From contig JAEPND010000015.1 in NCBI GenBank assembly GCA_017643585.1, positions 1 through 62,084 on the forward strand: a stretch of 62,084 bases of DNA, given 5' to 3'. The stretch is from Maricaulis sp. GTDB lineage: Bacteria > Pseudomonadota > Alphaproteobacteria > Caulobacterales > Maricaulaceae. Position numbers and translations under genes: made by a program. The notes below the pieces were generated by a model that worked only from the letters and a program-made list of their open reading frames with translations, had not been told where the DNA came from and did no database searches. Position 1 is the stretch's first letter; each line of letters begins with the position of its first letter. Below are positions 33,606 through 42,122 of this stretch, in pieces.

Positions 33606-34404
33606 CGACGAGCCGGGCGCACCGGAAGATCCGATTTCCCAGGCGATCGAGGCACTCCGCGAACAGGCGGCTCGCCAGGGACCGGTCGAGAGTGATGAGG
33701 AGGTTGCTCAGACACTCGGACTGCGTCTCGCTGTCGATACCGAGCGCAAATACATGCGCATTCTCGAGGCTTTGTTGTTTGCTGCGGCTGAGCCACTGGA
33801 CGAGGAAACGCTGATCGGTCGCTTGCCGATGGAAGCCAATATCCCGTCCCTGCTGAAAATGCTGCAGGAAGACTATGCCGAACGCGGGGTGCGCTTGGTT
33901 GAAGTTGGCGGACGCTGGCGCTTTGAAACCGCTCCGGACCTGGCGGACGTGCTCAACGAGGTGCGCCAGGAGCCGCGCAAGCTGTCACAAGCGGCCCTGG
34001 AGACGCTCTCCATCATTGCCTATCACCAGCCTGTGACGCGCGCCGAGATCGAGGAGATTCGCGGCGTTGCCGTGTCCAAGGGCACGCTGGATCTTTTGTT
34101 CGAGCTGCGCTGGGTGCGTCCGCGTGGCCGCCGTCGTTCACCGGGGCGCCCGGTCACCTATGGTACGACACCGCTTTTCCTGGAGTATTTCGGGCTCAAG
34201 ACGATCGGCGACCTGCCGGGGCAGACCGATCTCAAGGCGGCGGGACTGCTGGACCCGCGTGTGCCACCGGACTTCACCGTGCCGGATCCGGAGCGTCATA
34301 TCGAGGAATCCCTGCTGGAAGACCCGATGGATGAAGAGGAAGCGCATGCCTTCCACATCGACTTCATGGCCGAAGACGAGCCCGTCGAGACAGAAACACC
34401 CTGA
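33598..34404 (+). CDS. scpB: Segregation and condensation protein B
   Basis: 268 aa from the ATG at 33598, which has a GGATGAGG-type site upstream and overlaps scpA by 8 bp; an earlier in-frame start is deeper inside scpA. The paired winged-helix core is visible (ILEALLFAAAEPLDEETL; LSIIAYHQPVTRAEIEEIRG; FLEYFGLKTIGDLP). It partners ScpA in the SMC complex. The acidic C-terminal tail is unremarkable. tatA follows after 67 bp. Confidence 0.94.
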   Translation: MSDDEPGAPEDPISQAIEALREQAARQGPVESDEEVAQTLGLRLAVDTERKYMRILEALLFAAAEPLDEETLIGRLPMEANIPSLLKMLQEDYAERGVRLVEVGGRWRFETAPDLADVLNEVRQEPRKLSQAALETLSIIAYHQPVTRAEIEEIRGVAVSKGTLDLLFELRWVRPRGRRRSPGRPVTYGTTPLFLEYFGLKTIGDLPGQTDLKAAGLLDPRVPPDFTVPDPERHIEESLLEDPMDEEEAHAFHIDFMAEDEPVETETP

Positions 34405-34471
34405 TTGAGGGGTTGGACGCCGCGCCACAACTGCTTTAGACCTGTGTGAAATGGTTTAGACGGAGGGCTTT

Positions 34472-34690
34472 ATGGCTCCGGGTATGTGGCAAATCCTGCT
34501 TGTTGTTCTTCTTGCTGCCGTCCTGTTCGGCGGGCGCGGGAAGATCGCTGCCGTGATGGGCGATTTCGCCAAGGGCATCACCAGTTTCCGCAAGGGGCTG
34601 AAGGATGATGAGGACGAAACGGCAAGTGACGCCGAAGACACCTCTGCCATTCGCGACGAAAGCCGCGACGACGAAAAAACCGGGAGCTAA
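34472..34690 (+). CDS. tatA: Twin-arginine translocase subunit TatA
   Basis: 72 aa: N-terminal membrane helix (about residues 5-20, WQILLVVLLAAVLFGG), the hinge FGGRGKIAAVMGDFAKGI, an amphipathic helix and a polar, acidic tail. TatA oligomers form the pore for folded Tat substrates. The gene leads the tatABC operon; tatB begins 3 bases after its stop. Confidence 0.95.
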   Translation: MAPGMWQILLVVLLAAVLFGGRGKIAAVMGDFAKGITSFRKGLKDDEDETASDAEDTSAIRDESRDDEKTGS

Positions 34691-34693
34691 GCC

Positions 34694-35098
34694 ATGAGCC
34701 CCGGCATCGGCATGCCGGAAATGCTGGTGGTGCTGGTCCTCGCTCTAGTCGTGGTCGGCCCGCAGCAGCTTCCCGTTCTCATGCGCCGTGTGGGTCGCAT
34801 GGTCGCGCAGGCGCGTAGCATGGCCAAGGAATTCCAGGCCAGTTTTGACGAGATCGGTCGCCAGACCGAGCTCAACGAGCTGCGCAAAGAGATCGAGGCG
34901 CTGAAGCAGGCCAACCCGATTGAGGAAATCAGGGGCGAGATCGACCAGGTCGCGCTGGAAGCCCAGAATGACGAGATCCGCAAGCTGAAAATGGCCAAGG
35001 CGGATCCATTTCCGCCAGCGCATCCGCGCAAGCCAATGACCAAGCCCGTGTCCAAGCCGGCGTCCAAGCCGCAAATCGCTCCGGAAGACGAAGAATAG
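34694..35098 (+). CDS. tatB: Twin-arginine translocase subunit TatB
   Basis: 134 aa with an N-terminal helix containing the TatB-type Glu (GMPEMLVVLVLALVVVGPQQLP), then an extended amphipathic coiled region and a Lys/Pro-rich tail. TatB with TatC forms the receptor for RR signal peptides. It starts 3 bases after tatA, and tatC starts 2 bases after its stop. Confidence 0.95.
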   Translation: MSPGIGMPEMLVVLVLALVVVGPQQLPVLMRRVGRMVAQARSMAKEFQASFDEIGRQTELNELRKEIEALKQANPIEEIRGEIDQVALEAQNDEIRKLKMAKADPFPPAHPRKPMTKPVSKPASKPQIAPEDEE

Positions 35099-35100
35099 CC

Positions 35101-35919
35101 ATGTCCCATATCGAAGAGGACGAGGTTGAGGCCAGCCGCGCGCCGTTGATGGAGCATCTCGTGGAGCTGCGCCAGCGCCTGTTGCTGGTCATCGCCTTTC
35201 TGGTCGTCGGCTTTATCGGCTGTTTTGCCTTCTCCACGACCCTGTATGAATGGCTGCTGGTTCCATACCAGGAGGCCGCTGCGGTTACCCGTGGTGTTCC
35301 GGTCGAAGAGCTCGATCTGACGGCCAACTTCTTCGCCCCCCTGGAATTCTTCTTCGTCCGGCTCAAGCTGTCACTTGTCGGTGCGATCATGGTCATCTTC
35401 CCGATCATCGCCTGGCAGATCTACGAGTTCGTGGCACCGGGGCTGTACAAGAATGAAAAGGGCGCCTTTGCGCCTTTCCTGGTGCTGTCGCCGATCCTGT
35501 TCGGTCTGGGCGTCGCCTTTGTCTATTTCATCGTCCTGCCGATGGTTATGCGCTTCTCGCTGGGCCAGGAGCAGGTGGGGGGCGATAGCGGGCTCTCGAT
35601 CGAGCTTCTGTTGAATGTCTCGGACTATATGAACCTGATCACCACGCTGATGCTGGTGTTCGGGATCTCCTTCCAGATGCCGATCCTGATGATGTTGTTG
35701 GCCAAGGCAGGGATTGTTCGTTCCACCACGATGCTCAATGGCTGGCGTTTCGCGGTTGTTGGTATCGCGCTGTTCGCCGCCTTCGCGACGCCGCCCGATC
35801 CGATCTCCCAGATCCTGCTCGGCAGCGCTCTCCTGGCGCTTTACTTCCTCTCGATCGGGGCCATGAAATTCATGGAACCCAAGCTCGAGGACGAAGAAGA
35901 GACCTCATCCGACAGCTGA
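35101..35919 (+). CDS. tatC: Twin-arginine translocase subunit TatC
   Basis: 272 aa with six predicted membrane helices. Family motifs are APLMEHLVELRQRLL at the N-terminus, EFFFVRLKLSLVGAIMV, YEFVAPGLYKNEK and FGISFQMPILM. It recognises the twin-arginine signal peptide. The C-terminal tail is acidic and cytosolic. All residues of the signal-binding first loop are present. Confidence 0.96.
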   Translation: MSHIEEDEVEASRAPLMEHLVELRQRLLLVIAFLVVGFIGCFAFSTTLYEWLLVPYQEAAAVTRGVPVEELDLTANFFAPLEFFFVRLKLSLVGAIMVIFPIIAWQIYEFVAPGLYKNEKGAFAPFLVLSPILFGLGVAFVYFIVLPMVMRFSLGQEQVGGDSGLSIELLLNVSDYMNLITTLMLVFGISFQMPILMMLLAKAGIVRSTTMLNGWRFAVVGIALFAAFATPPDPISQILLGSALLALYFLSIGAMKFMEPKLEDEEETSSDS

Positions 35920-35987
35920 TCGGTTTACCTGCCCGCCGGGCAGGGTTATAGCCGCCTCACTATTTTCCTCCGTCCGGACCTGAACCC

Positions 35988-37265
35988 ATGCATGATATCA
36001 AGCTGATCCGTGAAGAACCTGCCCAATTCGATGCTGGCCTGGCGAAACGCTCGCTTGAGGCCCAGTCCGGTCGCCTGATCGATCTGGACAAGAAGGTGCG
36101 CGAGGCCAAGACGCGCCAGCAGGAAGCCGAGACCGAGCGCAATACCCTGTCCAAACAGATCGGCCGTGCGAAAGCCCAGGGCGATGAGGACGAGTTCAAT
36201 CGTCTGCGCGGCGAGGTCGACCGTCTGAAAACGGTGCTGGAAGAAGCCAGCGAGGAAGCGCGCCATTATGGCGAAGCGCTCAATCAACACCTGGCAGCCC
36301 TGCCAAACCTGCCCGAAGACGGTGTGCCGCAAGGCGCGGACGAGGCGAACAACGCCGAGGTGCGTCGCTGGGGCGAGCCGAAGTCCTATGACTTCAAGCC
36401 GCGCGATCACGTCGATCTGGGCGAGGGCCTGGGCCAGATGGATTTTGAAAAGGCGGCCGAACTGTCCGGTTCGCGTTTTGTTGCCCTGAAAGGTCCGCTG
36501 GCCCGCCTGGAACGTGCGCTCGCGCAATTCATGCTCGATGTGCACACGACCCAGCACGACTATACCGAGGTCAGCCCGCCTTTCCTGGTGCGTGACGAAG
36601 CCATGTTCGGTACCGGGCAATTGCCCAAGTTCGCCGAGGACCTCTTCCGCACGACGGATGATCGCTGGCTGATCCCGACGGCAGAAGTGCCGCTGACCAA
36701 TCTGGCGCGCGACACCATCCATGACGAGACCGCTCTGCCCATGCGCATGACGGCCTTCACGCCGTGTTTCCGCGCTGAGGCCGGTTCGGCGGGCCGCGAT
36801 ACGCGCGGCATGATCCGCATGCACCAGTTCCAGAAGGTCGAGATGGTCTCCATCGTCGCTCCGGAAGAGAGTGAGACGGAGCTCGATCGCATGACTGGCT
36901 GTGCGGAGAAGATCCTGCAGCTGCTGGACCTGCCGTATCGCGTCATGCTGCTGTGCACCGGTGATATGGGCTTCTCGGCCAAGCGCACCTACGACCTCGA
37001 GGTCTGGCTGCCAAGCCAGGACACTTATCGCGAGATTTCGTCCTGTTCCAACTGCGGGGACTTCCAGGCACGCCGCATGAATGCGCGTTACCGCAAGGAG
37101 GGCGAGAAACGTCCGGCCTTCCTGCACACGCTCAACGGCTCCGGTGTCGCTGTCGGCCGGGCCATGCTGGCGGTGATGGAAAACCACCAGAACGCGGATG
37201 GCTCGATCACCATCCCTCAAGCCCTGCGCCCCTATATGGGCGGGCTGGACAAGATCGAAGTCTGA
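35988..37265 (+). CDS. serS: Seryl-tRNA synthetase
   Basis: 425 aa, the normal bacterial length. The N-terminal coiled-coil arm (residues about 27-100) binds the tRNA-Ser long variable arm. Class II motifs are present: motif 2 in [23 protein letters not shown] and motif 3 in [18 protein letters not shown]. Location after tatC and before surE is the standard alphaproteobacterial order, here interrupted by several small genes before surE. Confidence 0.97.
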   Translation: MHDIKLIREEPAQFDAGLAKRSLEAQSGRLIDLDKKVREAKTRQQEAETERNTLSKQIGRAKAQGDEDEFNRLRGEVDRLKTVLEEASEEARHYGEALNQHLAALPNLPEDGVPQGADEANNAEVRRWGEPKSYDFKPRDHVDLGEGLGQMDFEKAAELSGSRFVALKGPLARLERALAQFMLDVHTTQHDYTEVSPPFLVRDEAMFGTGQLPKFAEDLFRTTDDRWLIPTAEVPLTNLARDTIHDETALPMRMTAFTPCFRAEAGSAGRDTRGMIRMHQFQKVEMVSIVAPEESETELDRMTGCAEKILQLLDLPYRVMLLCTGDMGFSAKRTYDLEVWLPSQDTYREISSCSNCGDFQARRMNARYRKEGEKRPAFLHTLNGSGVAVGRAMLAVMENHQNADGSITIPQALRPYMGGLDKIEV

Positions 37266-37267
37266 TC

Positions 37268-37660
37268 ATGGTGGCGGGGCTGGATAACCGGGACAATATT
37301 GTTTCGTCCCTGACCCGCTTCATCCTCGAACTCGTCGTCTGGATTGCCGGGCCCTGGGCCGTATTTGCAGTCTATGGCTGGCCGGGCGCCGCGATCGCGC
37401 TCGTCTGCCTCGTGGCTCTGCCAGCGGTGTTTTCCACCCCGGGCGACAAGAAACATGTCATCATCCCGACTCCGGGCCCGATCCGCCTGCTGATCGAATT
37501 CTTCCTGTTTGCCGTTGCCGGCTATGCCGCCTGGCAGGTCTGGCCAATCGAGGCTGCCTGGGCAGTCTGGGGCGCGATCGGCGTGGGTGTGCTTGCCGGG
37601 ATGCCGCGCTCGATCTGGTTGCTGCGTGGGGCGCCGGGTGAGTATGAGGGAAGGTCCTGA
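37268..37660 (+). CDS. YrdB-like (DUF2568) membrane protein
   Basis: 130 aa with four hydrophobic helices. PWAVFAVYGWPGAAIAL, VFSTPGDK and a final GMPRSIWLLRGAPGE are in keeping with the YrdB/DUF2568 group of small integral membrane proteins. Function is unknown. The start is 2 bases after the serS stop, so the gene is in its operon. Confidence 0.65.
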   Translation: MVAGLDNRDNIVSSLTRFILELVVWIAGPWAVFAVYGWPGAAIALVCLVALPAVFSTPGDKKHVIIPTPGPIRLLIEFFLFAVAGYAAWQVWPIEAAWAVWGAIGVGVLAGMPRSIWLLRGAPGEYEGRS

Positions 37661-37953
37661 TGGTTATGATTGTCGGGTGGGGCGTGGTTGCTCTGGGTTG
37701 CACCTATTATCTGATCGTTTCTCTCTGGTACGAAAAGTTGTTGAGGAGCCAGTTTCCCGAGCACGGAGTCGATATTGGTAGCGGGAGAGTTCGCTATTTT
37801 CACCCGCTGCAAATAGGACGTTGGAAGCTGGATGAGTTTACAGAAGAAGAGCGGGAATTCTTGAACACGGCCAGGGGGGCAACCGGACCCGCCATCAATC
37901 TCGTCTGGGCAGGAGCTGTCCTGATCGTTTTGGGCGCTTTCCTACCGTTCTAG
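37660..37953 (+). CDS. Small two-helix membrane protein, function unknown
   Basis: 97 aa overlapping the preceding stop by one base (TGATG). One membrane helix at each end (about residues 2-22 and 77-95) encloses a charged middle with GRWKLDEFTEEEREFL. No family is recognised. Codon use is closer to neutral than that of serS. Confidence 0.5.
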   Translation: MVMIVGWGVVALGCTYYLIVSLWYEKLLRSQFPEHGVDIGSGRVRYFHPLQIGRWKLDEFTEEEREFLNTARGATGPAINLVWAGAVLIVLGAFLPF

Positions 37954-38358
37954 GAAATCTCGGTCTCACGTTCTTGTCCGACTTCGGGACCGATTGCGAA
38001 ACGCGCCAATCCACCACCATCGCCACAGCCACGACCTCCACCAGGTCAGTCCCTGCCAGTTGCGTGCCCAGACAGGCCCGTTGAGGCCAGTTCTCCGGGC
38101 CGCCGATCCAGTCTCGCCAGACTGCGTCGAAGACCGGCTTGTGGCTCATGTCGGAGAGGTAGACGGTGACCTGCAGGAGCCCTGAGCGATTAGTGCCCGC
38201 TTCGTGCAGATGTTTGTCCAGATAGGCCAGACACAGCCGGGTCTGTTCGGCGATGTCCTCGCTGTCCGAGGCGGCCGTGGCCCGGTGTAGACGAGGCCGT
38301 TATGGACGACGATGCGAGACCGTCCCGGCGCTGAACCGGGGAAACGCTGGATAGTCAT
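37895..38358 (-). pseudogene. RidA/YjgF-family gene broken by a frameshift
   Basis: The ATG at 38358 opens a normal RidA-type N-terminus (MTIQRFPGSAPGRSRIVVHN then GLVYT). The frame then fails near 38280, and the remainder of the family continues in another frame (ATAASDSEDIAEQTRLCLAYL, LLQVTVYLSDMSHKPVFDAV, ending at LVEVVAVAMV near 38012). The second frame runs on past the expected end to 37895, overlapping the gene opposite. One base missing or two extra would explain the shift. It is either a real pseudogene or a sequencing error. RidA proteins deaminate reactive enamine/imine intermediates. No other feature is seen in the rest of 37954-38426. Confidence 0.75.
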
Positions 38359-38426
38359 GATCTTTTTCCTCACCTGCCGCCATGGGCGCAGGAGGGGGCG
38401 CGTTCACAAGTTAATGTGCGGACAGC

Positions 38427-38810
38427 TTATTCATACAGAAGAGCCACGTGTACGCGCAGCCAGGGTTCAAGTTTCTCGAAGCTGAATGTGCCGGTTTCGT
38501 AGAGGTCGAGAATGAAGGCAATCGTTTCCGACTGACTGGGCTCGAAGCGAGCATCGTTGATACGAAGGATGGTCACCATGCAGGCGAAGCCTGCACGTTT
38601 GTTTCCGTCGATAAACGGGTGGTTTTGAGCCAGGCTTTCCCACAACGCTGCTGCTTCGGCGATCAGGTCGGTATAATACCCGCTTTTCAGGCGGGCGACG
38701 GCCGCCTCAAGGGCACCAAGATCCCGGATGTCGTGGGCGCCGCCATAAATCTCGATCTGGTTGGCATGGATCGCCAGCACTTCGTCGAGGGTGAGATAGT
38801 CAAACCTCAT
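38427..38810 (-). CDS. doc: Doc-type (Fic fold) toxin of a toxin-antitoxin pair
   Basis: 127 aa. The Fic/Doc active-site motif appears as HPFIDGNKRAGF, and the N-terminus (LDEVLAIHANQIEIYGGAHDIRDLGALEAAV) is the death-on-curing pattern. Doc kinases phosphorylate EF-Tu and stop translation. The gene overlaps the antitoxin stop by 4 bp (ATGA), as usual for such pairs. It interrupts the conserved serS-surE order, which suggests insertion. Confidence 0.9.
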   Translation of the reverse strand: MRFDYLTLDEVLAIHANQIEIYGGAHDIRDLGALEAAVARLKSGYYTDLIAEAAALWESLAQNHPFIDGNKRAGFACMVTILRINDARFEPSQSETIAFILDLYETGTFSFEKLEPWLRVHVALLYE

Positions 38811-39034
38811 TCGGCGAGCTTTTTATAGACCTTGTCGAAATCCTTGTGGGTGGCCTCATAGGTCGCCATCACGTGATCGCGCACGTTTGGATTTTTCTGC
38901 GTCGCAATGAAGGCGGCAATGGCCTCGTCGATGAGGAGTTGTACGTCGCGCCCTTCCGCTTCCGCCAAAGAGCGCAGCTCTGCCAGCAGATTCGCGCTTA
39001 TCTCACCGGTAAAGCGTTGTCGGGCATCACCCAT
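38807..39034 (-). CDS. Antitoxin of the Doc toxin, ribbon-helix-helix plus Phd-like tail
   Basis: 75 aa. The N-terminal half (RQRFTGEISANLLAELRSLA) looks like a ribbon-helix-helix DNA-binding domain, and the C-terminal amphipathic stretch (HVMATYEATHKDFDKVYKKL) could wrap the toxin. This differs from the Phd/YefM-type antitoxins usually paired with Doc. It precedes the toxin and probably represses the operon through the dyads at 39065-39085. The antitoxin role rests on gene order and size. Confidence 0.8.
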   Translation of the reverse strand: MGDARQRFTGEISANLLAELRSLAEAEGRDVQLLIDEAIAAFIATQKNPNVRDHVMATYEATHKDFDKVYKKLAE

Positions 39035-39064
39035 TGCAGTCTCCTAATTCGCGATATCAGATCT

Positions 39065-39085
39065 AACACGTAAAAGTGTTCGTGT
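39065..39085. promoter_or_regulatory. Overlapping dyads, candidate operator of the toxin-antitoxin operon
   Basis: AACAC-N6-GTGTT (39065-39080) and ACACG-N10-CGTGT (39066-39085) overlap, 31-51 bp upstream of the antitoxin start. The arrangement suits cooperative binding by a dimeric antitoxin. Confidence 0.5.
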
Positions 39086-39177
39086 AATGTTCTATTTTCA
39101 GCTGTGGGCTGAAATCTTGGGATGGCGGAGCGGCCGAACTCGACTAGAACCAGTGCCAGACAATCGACGAGGCCGCC

Positions 39178-39972
39178 ATGATCCCTGAAAATCCCCGCAT
39201 CCTGCTGACCAATGATGATGGTATCCGCGCCCATGGCCTGAAATCGCTGGAAAAGATCGCACGCGAACTTTCCGATGATATCTGGATCGTGGCACCGCAT
39301 GAGGAGCAGTCCGGGGCAGGGCGCTCGCTGACGCTGCACGACCCGCTGCGAGTGCGCCAGTGGGATGAGAAGCGCTTTTCTGTCACCGGTACTCCGACGG
39401 ACTGTGTGCTAATGGGTGTCCAGGATATTATCCCTGACCGACAGCCGGACCTGGTCCTGTCAGGCGTTAATCGCGGTCAGAATATTGCCGAGGATGTGAC
39501 GTTTTCGGGCACGGTGGCCGGGGCCATGCAGGGCATGCAGTTGGGTATTCCCTCGGTAGCCATGAGTCAGGCCTATGGCTTCCAGGTCGATTCAACCATC
39601 CACTGGGAAACCGCTGAAACCTATGGTGCGCCAATCCTGCGCCGCCTGTTCGATCTGAAATGGCCGGACGATGTCCTTATCAACGTGAACTTCCCCGACT
39701 GCCCGCCCGACGCGGTCAGCGAGATTGAGGTGACGCGGCAGGGACGTCGGGACCAGCACATCCTGCATGCCCAGAAGCGCACCGACCCGCGCGGTGTGGA
39801 TTATTACTGGCTCGGCTTTCACGGCAAGCTGTCCAACCCGCCGCAGGGGGTGGACCTGAAAGCCATCTATGACGGCAAGATCTCGGTCACGCCGCTTCAC
39901 ATGGACCTGACACACGGCGAGACTCTCGGCAATCTGAAACGCATGCTGGGTGGTGTGCCGCCCAAATCCTGA
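39178..39972 (+). CDS. surE: 5'/3'-nucleotidase SurE
   Basis: 264 aa. The metal site [12 protein letters not shown] at the N-terminus, [16 protein letters not shown]-like [13 protein letters not shown], and [13 protein letters not shown] are all SurE signatures. It dephosphorylates nucleoside monophosphates under stress. It heads the conserved surE-pcm-nlpD group; pcm starts 18 bases after its stop. Confidence 0.96.
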   Translation: MIPENPRILLTNDDGIRAHGLKSLEKIARELSDDIWIVAPHEEQSGAGRSLTLHDPLRVRQWDEKRFSVTGTPTDCVLMGVQDIIPDRQPDLVLSGVNRGQNIAEDVTFSGTVAGAMQGMQLGIPSVAMSQAYGFQVDSTIHWETAETYGAPILRRLFDLKWPDDVLINVNFPDCPPDAVSEIEVTRQGRRDQHILHAQKRTDPRGVDYYWLGFHGKLSNPPQGVDLKAIYDGKISVTPLHMDLTHGETLGNLKRMLGGVPPKS

Positions 39973-39990
39973 TGCTGAGAAGGCGGGTTG

Positions 39991-40632
39991 ATGTCATTTC
40001 CTGATCCCCGGATGATCCAGCTGGTCATGTCGCTGCGCGGAGGCGGGGTGACGGATATGGCTGTGCTGGCGGCGATGGAGCGAACACCGCGCGAGGTCTT
40101 CGTTCCTGATCGCTTTGCCGACCAGGCCTTTGATGACCGGGCGCTGCCGATCGATTGCGGCCAGACCATCTCCCAGCCGCTGATCGTTGGTCTGATGACC
40201 CAGGCGCTCAAGATCGGTGACCGGGACAAGGTGCTCGAGATCGGCACCGGGTCAGGCTATCAGGCGGCGATCCTCTCCAAGCTGGCGCGCCGCGTGTATT
40301 CGGTGGAGCGCTATCGCACGCTCTCCAAGATTGCCGAGGAGCGTTTTCACGGGCAGGGCATCAACAACATTGTCACGCGTATTGGCGATGGCTCGCTGGG
40401 GTGGCCGGAACAGGCGCCCTTCGATCGGGTTATCTTGACCGCGTCCGCGCCCAAACGCCCGGATGCGATCCTGGACCAGCTCAAGGATGGCGGCATTGCT
40501 GTCGCGCCCGTTGATCGCGGTCACGGGCAAATCCTGGTGCGCTATGACAAACAGGACGGGCAGATCACTGAAACAGACCTGATGACAGTGCGCTTCGTGC
40601 CGTTGGTGAAGGGTGTCGCCAAGGCTATGTGA
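39991..40632 (+). CDS. pcm: Protein-L-isoaspartate O-methyltransferase
   Basis: 213 aa from the ATG at 39991. Motif I is VLEIGTGSGYQAAILSKLA, preceded by the substrate-loop PIDCGQTISQPLIV, which is the mark of true PCMTs. It repairs isoaspartyl residues in aged proteins. Its position right after surE agrees with other Proteobacteria. A second PCMT-like gene at 13204 lacks the GQTISQP loop and probably does something else. Confidence 0.96.
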   Translation: MSFPDPRMIQLVMSLRGGGVTDMAVLAAMERTPREVFVPDRFADQAFDDRALPIDCGQTISQPLIVGLMTQALKIGDRDKVLEIGTGSGYQAAILSKLARRVYSVERYRTLSKIAEERFHGQGINNIVTRIGDGSLGWPEQAPFDRVILTASAPKRPDAILDQLKDGGIAVAPVDRGHGQILVRYDKQDGQITETDLMTVRFVPLVKGVAKAM

Positions 40633-40749
40633 GCGCGGGTGATTCATTATTCGAATCACAGCGCGTTTTCGTGCCTATGGATAACCGCTGGTTAAAACTT
40701 CTCTGGCTTGATGGGCGGTAGCTGTTCAAGCGGAGATCCGTCCGAAGCC

Positions 40750-41670
40750 ATGCGTCTGCCTGTTGTCATAAGCCTTTTTGCTGCGCTGAGCGCCAGCTTG
40801 TCGGCCTGTGCCTCCTCTGGCATTCGTGAGCCTGCGCGGGTCGAGTATCGCAATGCCTCTCCCTATACGACGGCGCCTGGCGCCGTCATTCGCCGGGATT
40901 GCCGCAATGGCTATGAGGTGCGGAACGGCGATACCCTTTCCGAAGTGGCAGAACACTGCGGCATCCCGATGCGCGAACTTGCCGAGGCCAATGGTCTGAA
41001 CCGTCCCTATACCTTGCGGGTCGGCCAGCGCCTGACCATGCCGCGGCCCCCGGTGCACGTGGTTCAGCGTGGTGAAAATCTCTACCGCATTGGCTTGCGC
41101 TACAATATCCCGTTCCAGCAACTGGCGGCGCACAATGGAATTGGCGCCCCCTATGAACTGGAAGTGGGCCAGCAGATCCGTCTGCCCATCGGGGCGCGGG
41201 CCTCCACCAATAACAGTGCGAGCGATCGCTCGACCCGCAATACCTCGCGCAATACCCGAAACGCCCGTGTCGAACGGACCGAGCCCGCAGCAAATGCACC
41301 GCGGTTCGACTGGCCGGTGCGTGGCCGGGTCCTGACCAGTTTTGGTCGGACGTCCGAAGGCGGTCGCAATGATGGTATCAATATCGAGGTGCGTCACGGT
41401 GCCGATATCCGCGCGGCGGCAGCCGGGCAGGTGGTCTATGCCGGCGGCGAGCTGGACGGCTATGGCCAACTGGTGCTGATCCGTCATTCCAATGGCTATG
41501 TGACCGCCTATGCGCACAACAGCCAGCTTCTTGTCCGTGAAAGCGACCAGGTCGAGCGCGGCCAGGTCATCGCCCGAGCCGGTTCCACCGGTACCGTAGA
41601 CAGTCCGCAACTGCATTTCGAGATCCGCCGCGGCGTGAATCCGGAAGACCCGATGGCGCATTTGCGCTGA
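40750..41670 (+). CDS. nlpD: NlpD-like lipoprotein with two LysM repeats and a degenerate LytM domain
   Basis: 306 aa from the ATG at 40750. The lipoprotein signal ends LSAC-A. Two LysM repeats follow (YEVRNGDTLSEVAEHCG; HVVQRGENLYRIGLRYN), then a low-complexity Asn/Arg/Thr linker and a LytM (M23) domain. The first Zn ligand His is replaced (GINIEV where HxGxD is expected) and the last motif reads QLHFE rather than HLHFE. The domain is therefore probably catalytically dead and acts like E. coli NlpD, which activates amidases. It lies in the conserved surE-pcm-nlpD order. Confidence 0.9.
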   Translation: MRLPVVISLFAALSASLSACASSGIREPARVEYRNASPYTTAPGAVIRRDCRNGYEVRNGDTLSEVAEHCGIPMRELAEANGLNRPYTLRVGQRLTMPRPPVHVVQRGENLYRIGLRYNIPFQQLAAHNGIGAPYELEVGQQIRLPIGARASTNNSASDRSTRNTSRNTRNARVERTEPAANAPRFDWPVRGRVLTSFGRTSEGGRNDGINIEVRHGADIRAAAAGQVVYAGGELDGYGQLVLIRHSNGYVTAYAHNSQLLVRESDQVERGQVIARAGSTGTVDSPQLHFEIRRGVNPEDPMAHLR

Positions 41671-41700
41671 TGAAGGAAAATCAATAACCGCTTGGCCTTG

Positions 41701-41728
41701 TTGCAAGTGTCCGGGACACCGATATAGT
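41701..41728 (+). promoter_or_regulatory. Candidate promoter of yajC-secDF with a palindrome in its spacer
   Basis: TTGCAA (41701-41706) and TATAGT (41723-41728) are 16 bp apart. The spacer is largely the perfect palindrome GTGTCC-G-GGACAC (41707-41719), a plausible operator. A second dyad (CCGGAT-TCT-ATCCGG, 41749-41763) lies in the leader and includes a GANTC site. Confidence 0.5.
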
Positions 41729-41793
41729 CCCGGCCAACTTCTTTTGGGCCGGATTCTATCCGGTCCCAGGTAAAAGCGGAGATATACGCGCCA

Positions 41794-42096
41794 ATGACAC
41801 CGGAAATGACGCAAACAATCATCATGTTCGGCCTGATGATTGCGGTCCTGTACTTCTTCATGATCCGTCCGCAGCAGAAGCGCCAGAAGGAACATCAGTC
41901 CCTGCTGGAAAGCCTCAAGAAGGGCGATGAAGTCGTCACCCAGGGCGGCATGATCGGCAAGGTCACCAAGGTCGCTGAAGGCGAAGTCACGCTGGATGTT
42001 GGCGAAGGCGTCAAGATCAAGGTGGTCAAGCAGACCATTCTCGACGTCCGCAATCGCACCGCTCCGGCTCCTGCGAACGACGCTGCAAAGTCCTGA
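41794..42096 (+). CDS. yajC: Preprotein translocase subunit YajC
   Basis: 100 aa with one N-terminal membrane helix (IIMFGLMIAVLYFFMIRPQQKRQKEH, about residues 8-26) and the family pattern SLLESLKKGDEVVTQGGMIG. YajC associates with SecDF and SecYEG. secD follows 26 bp after its stop. Confidence 0.96.
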   Translation: MTPEMTQTIIMFGLMIAVLYFFMIRPQQKRQKEHQSLLESLKKGDEVVTQGGMIGKVTKVAEGEVTLDVGEGVKIKVVKQTILDVRNRTAPAPANDAAKS

Positions 42097-42122
42097 TTTC
42101 CCACAATATTGGATAGTCCGCC

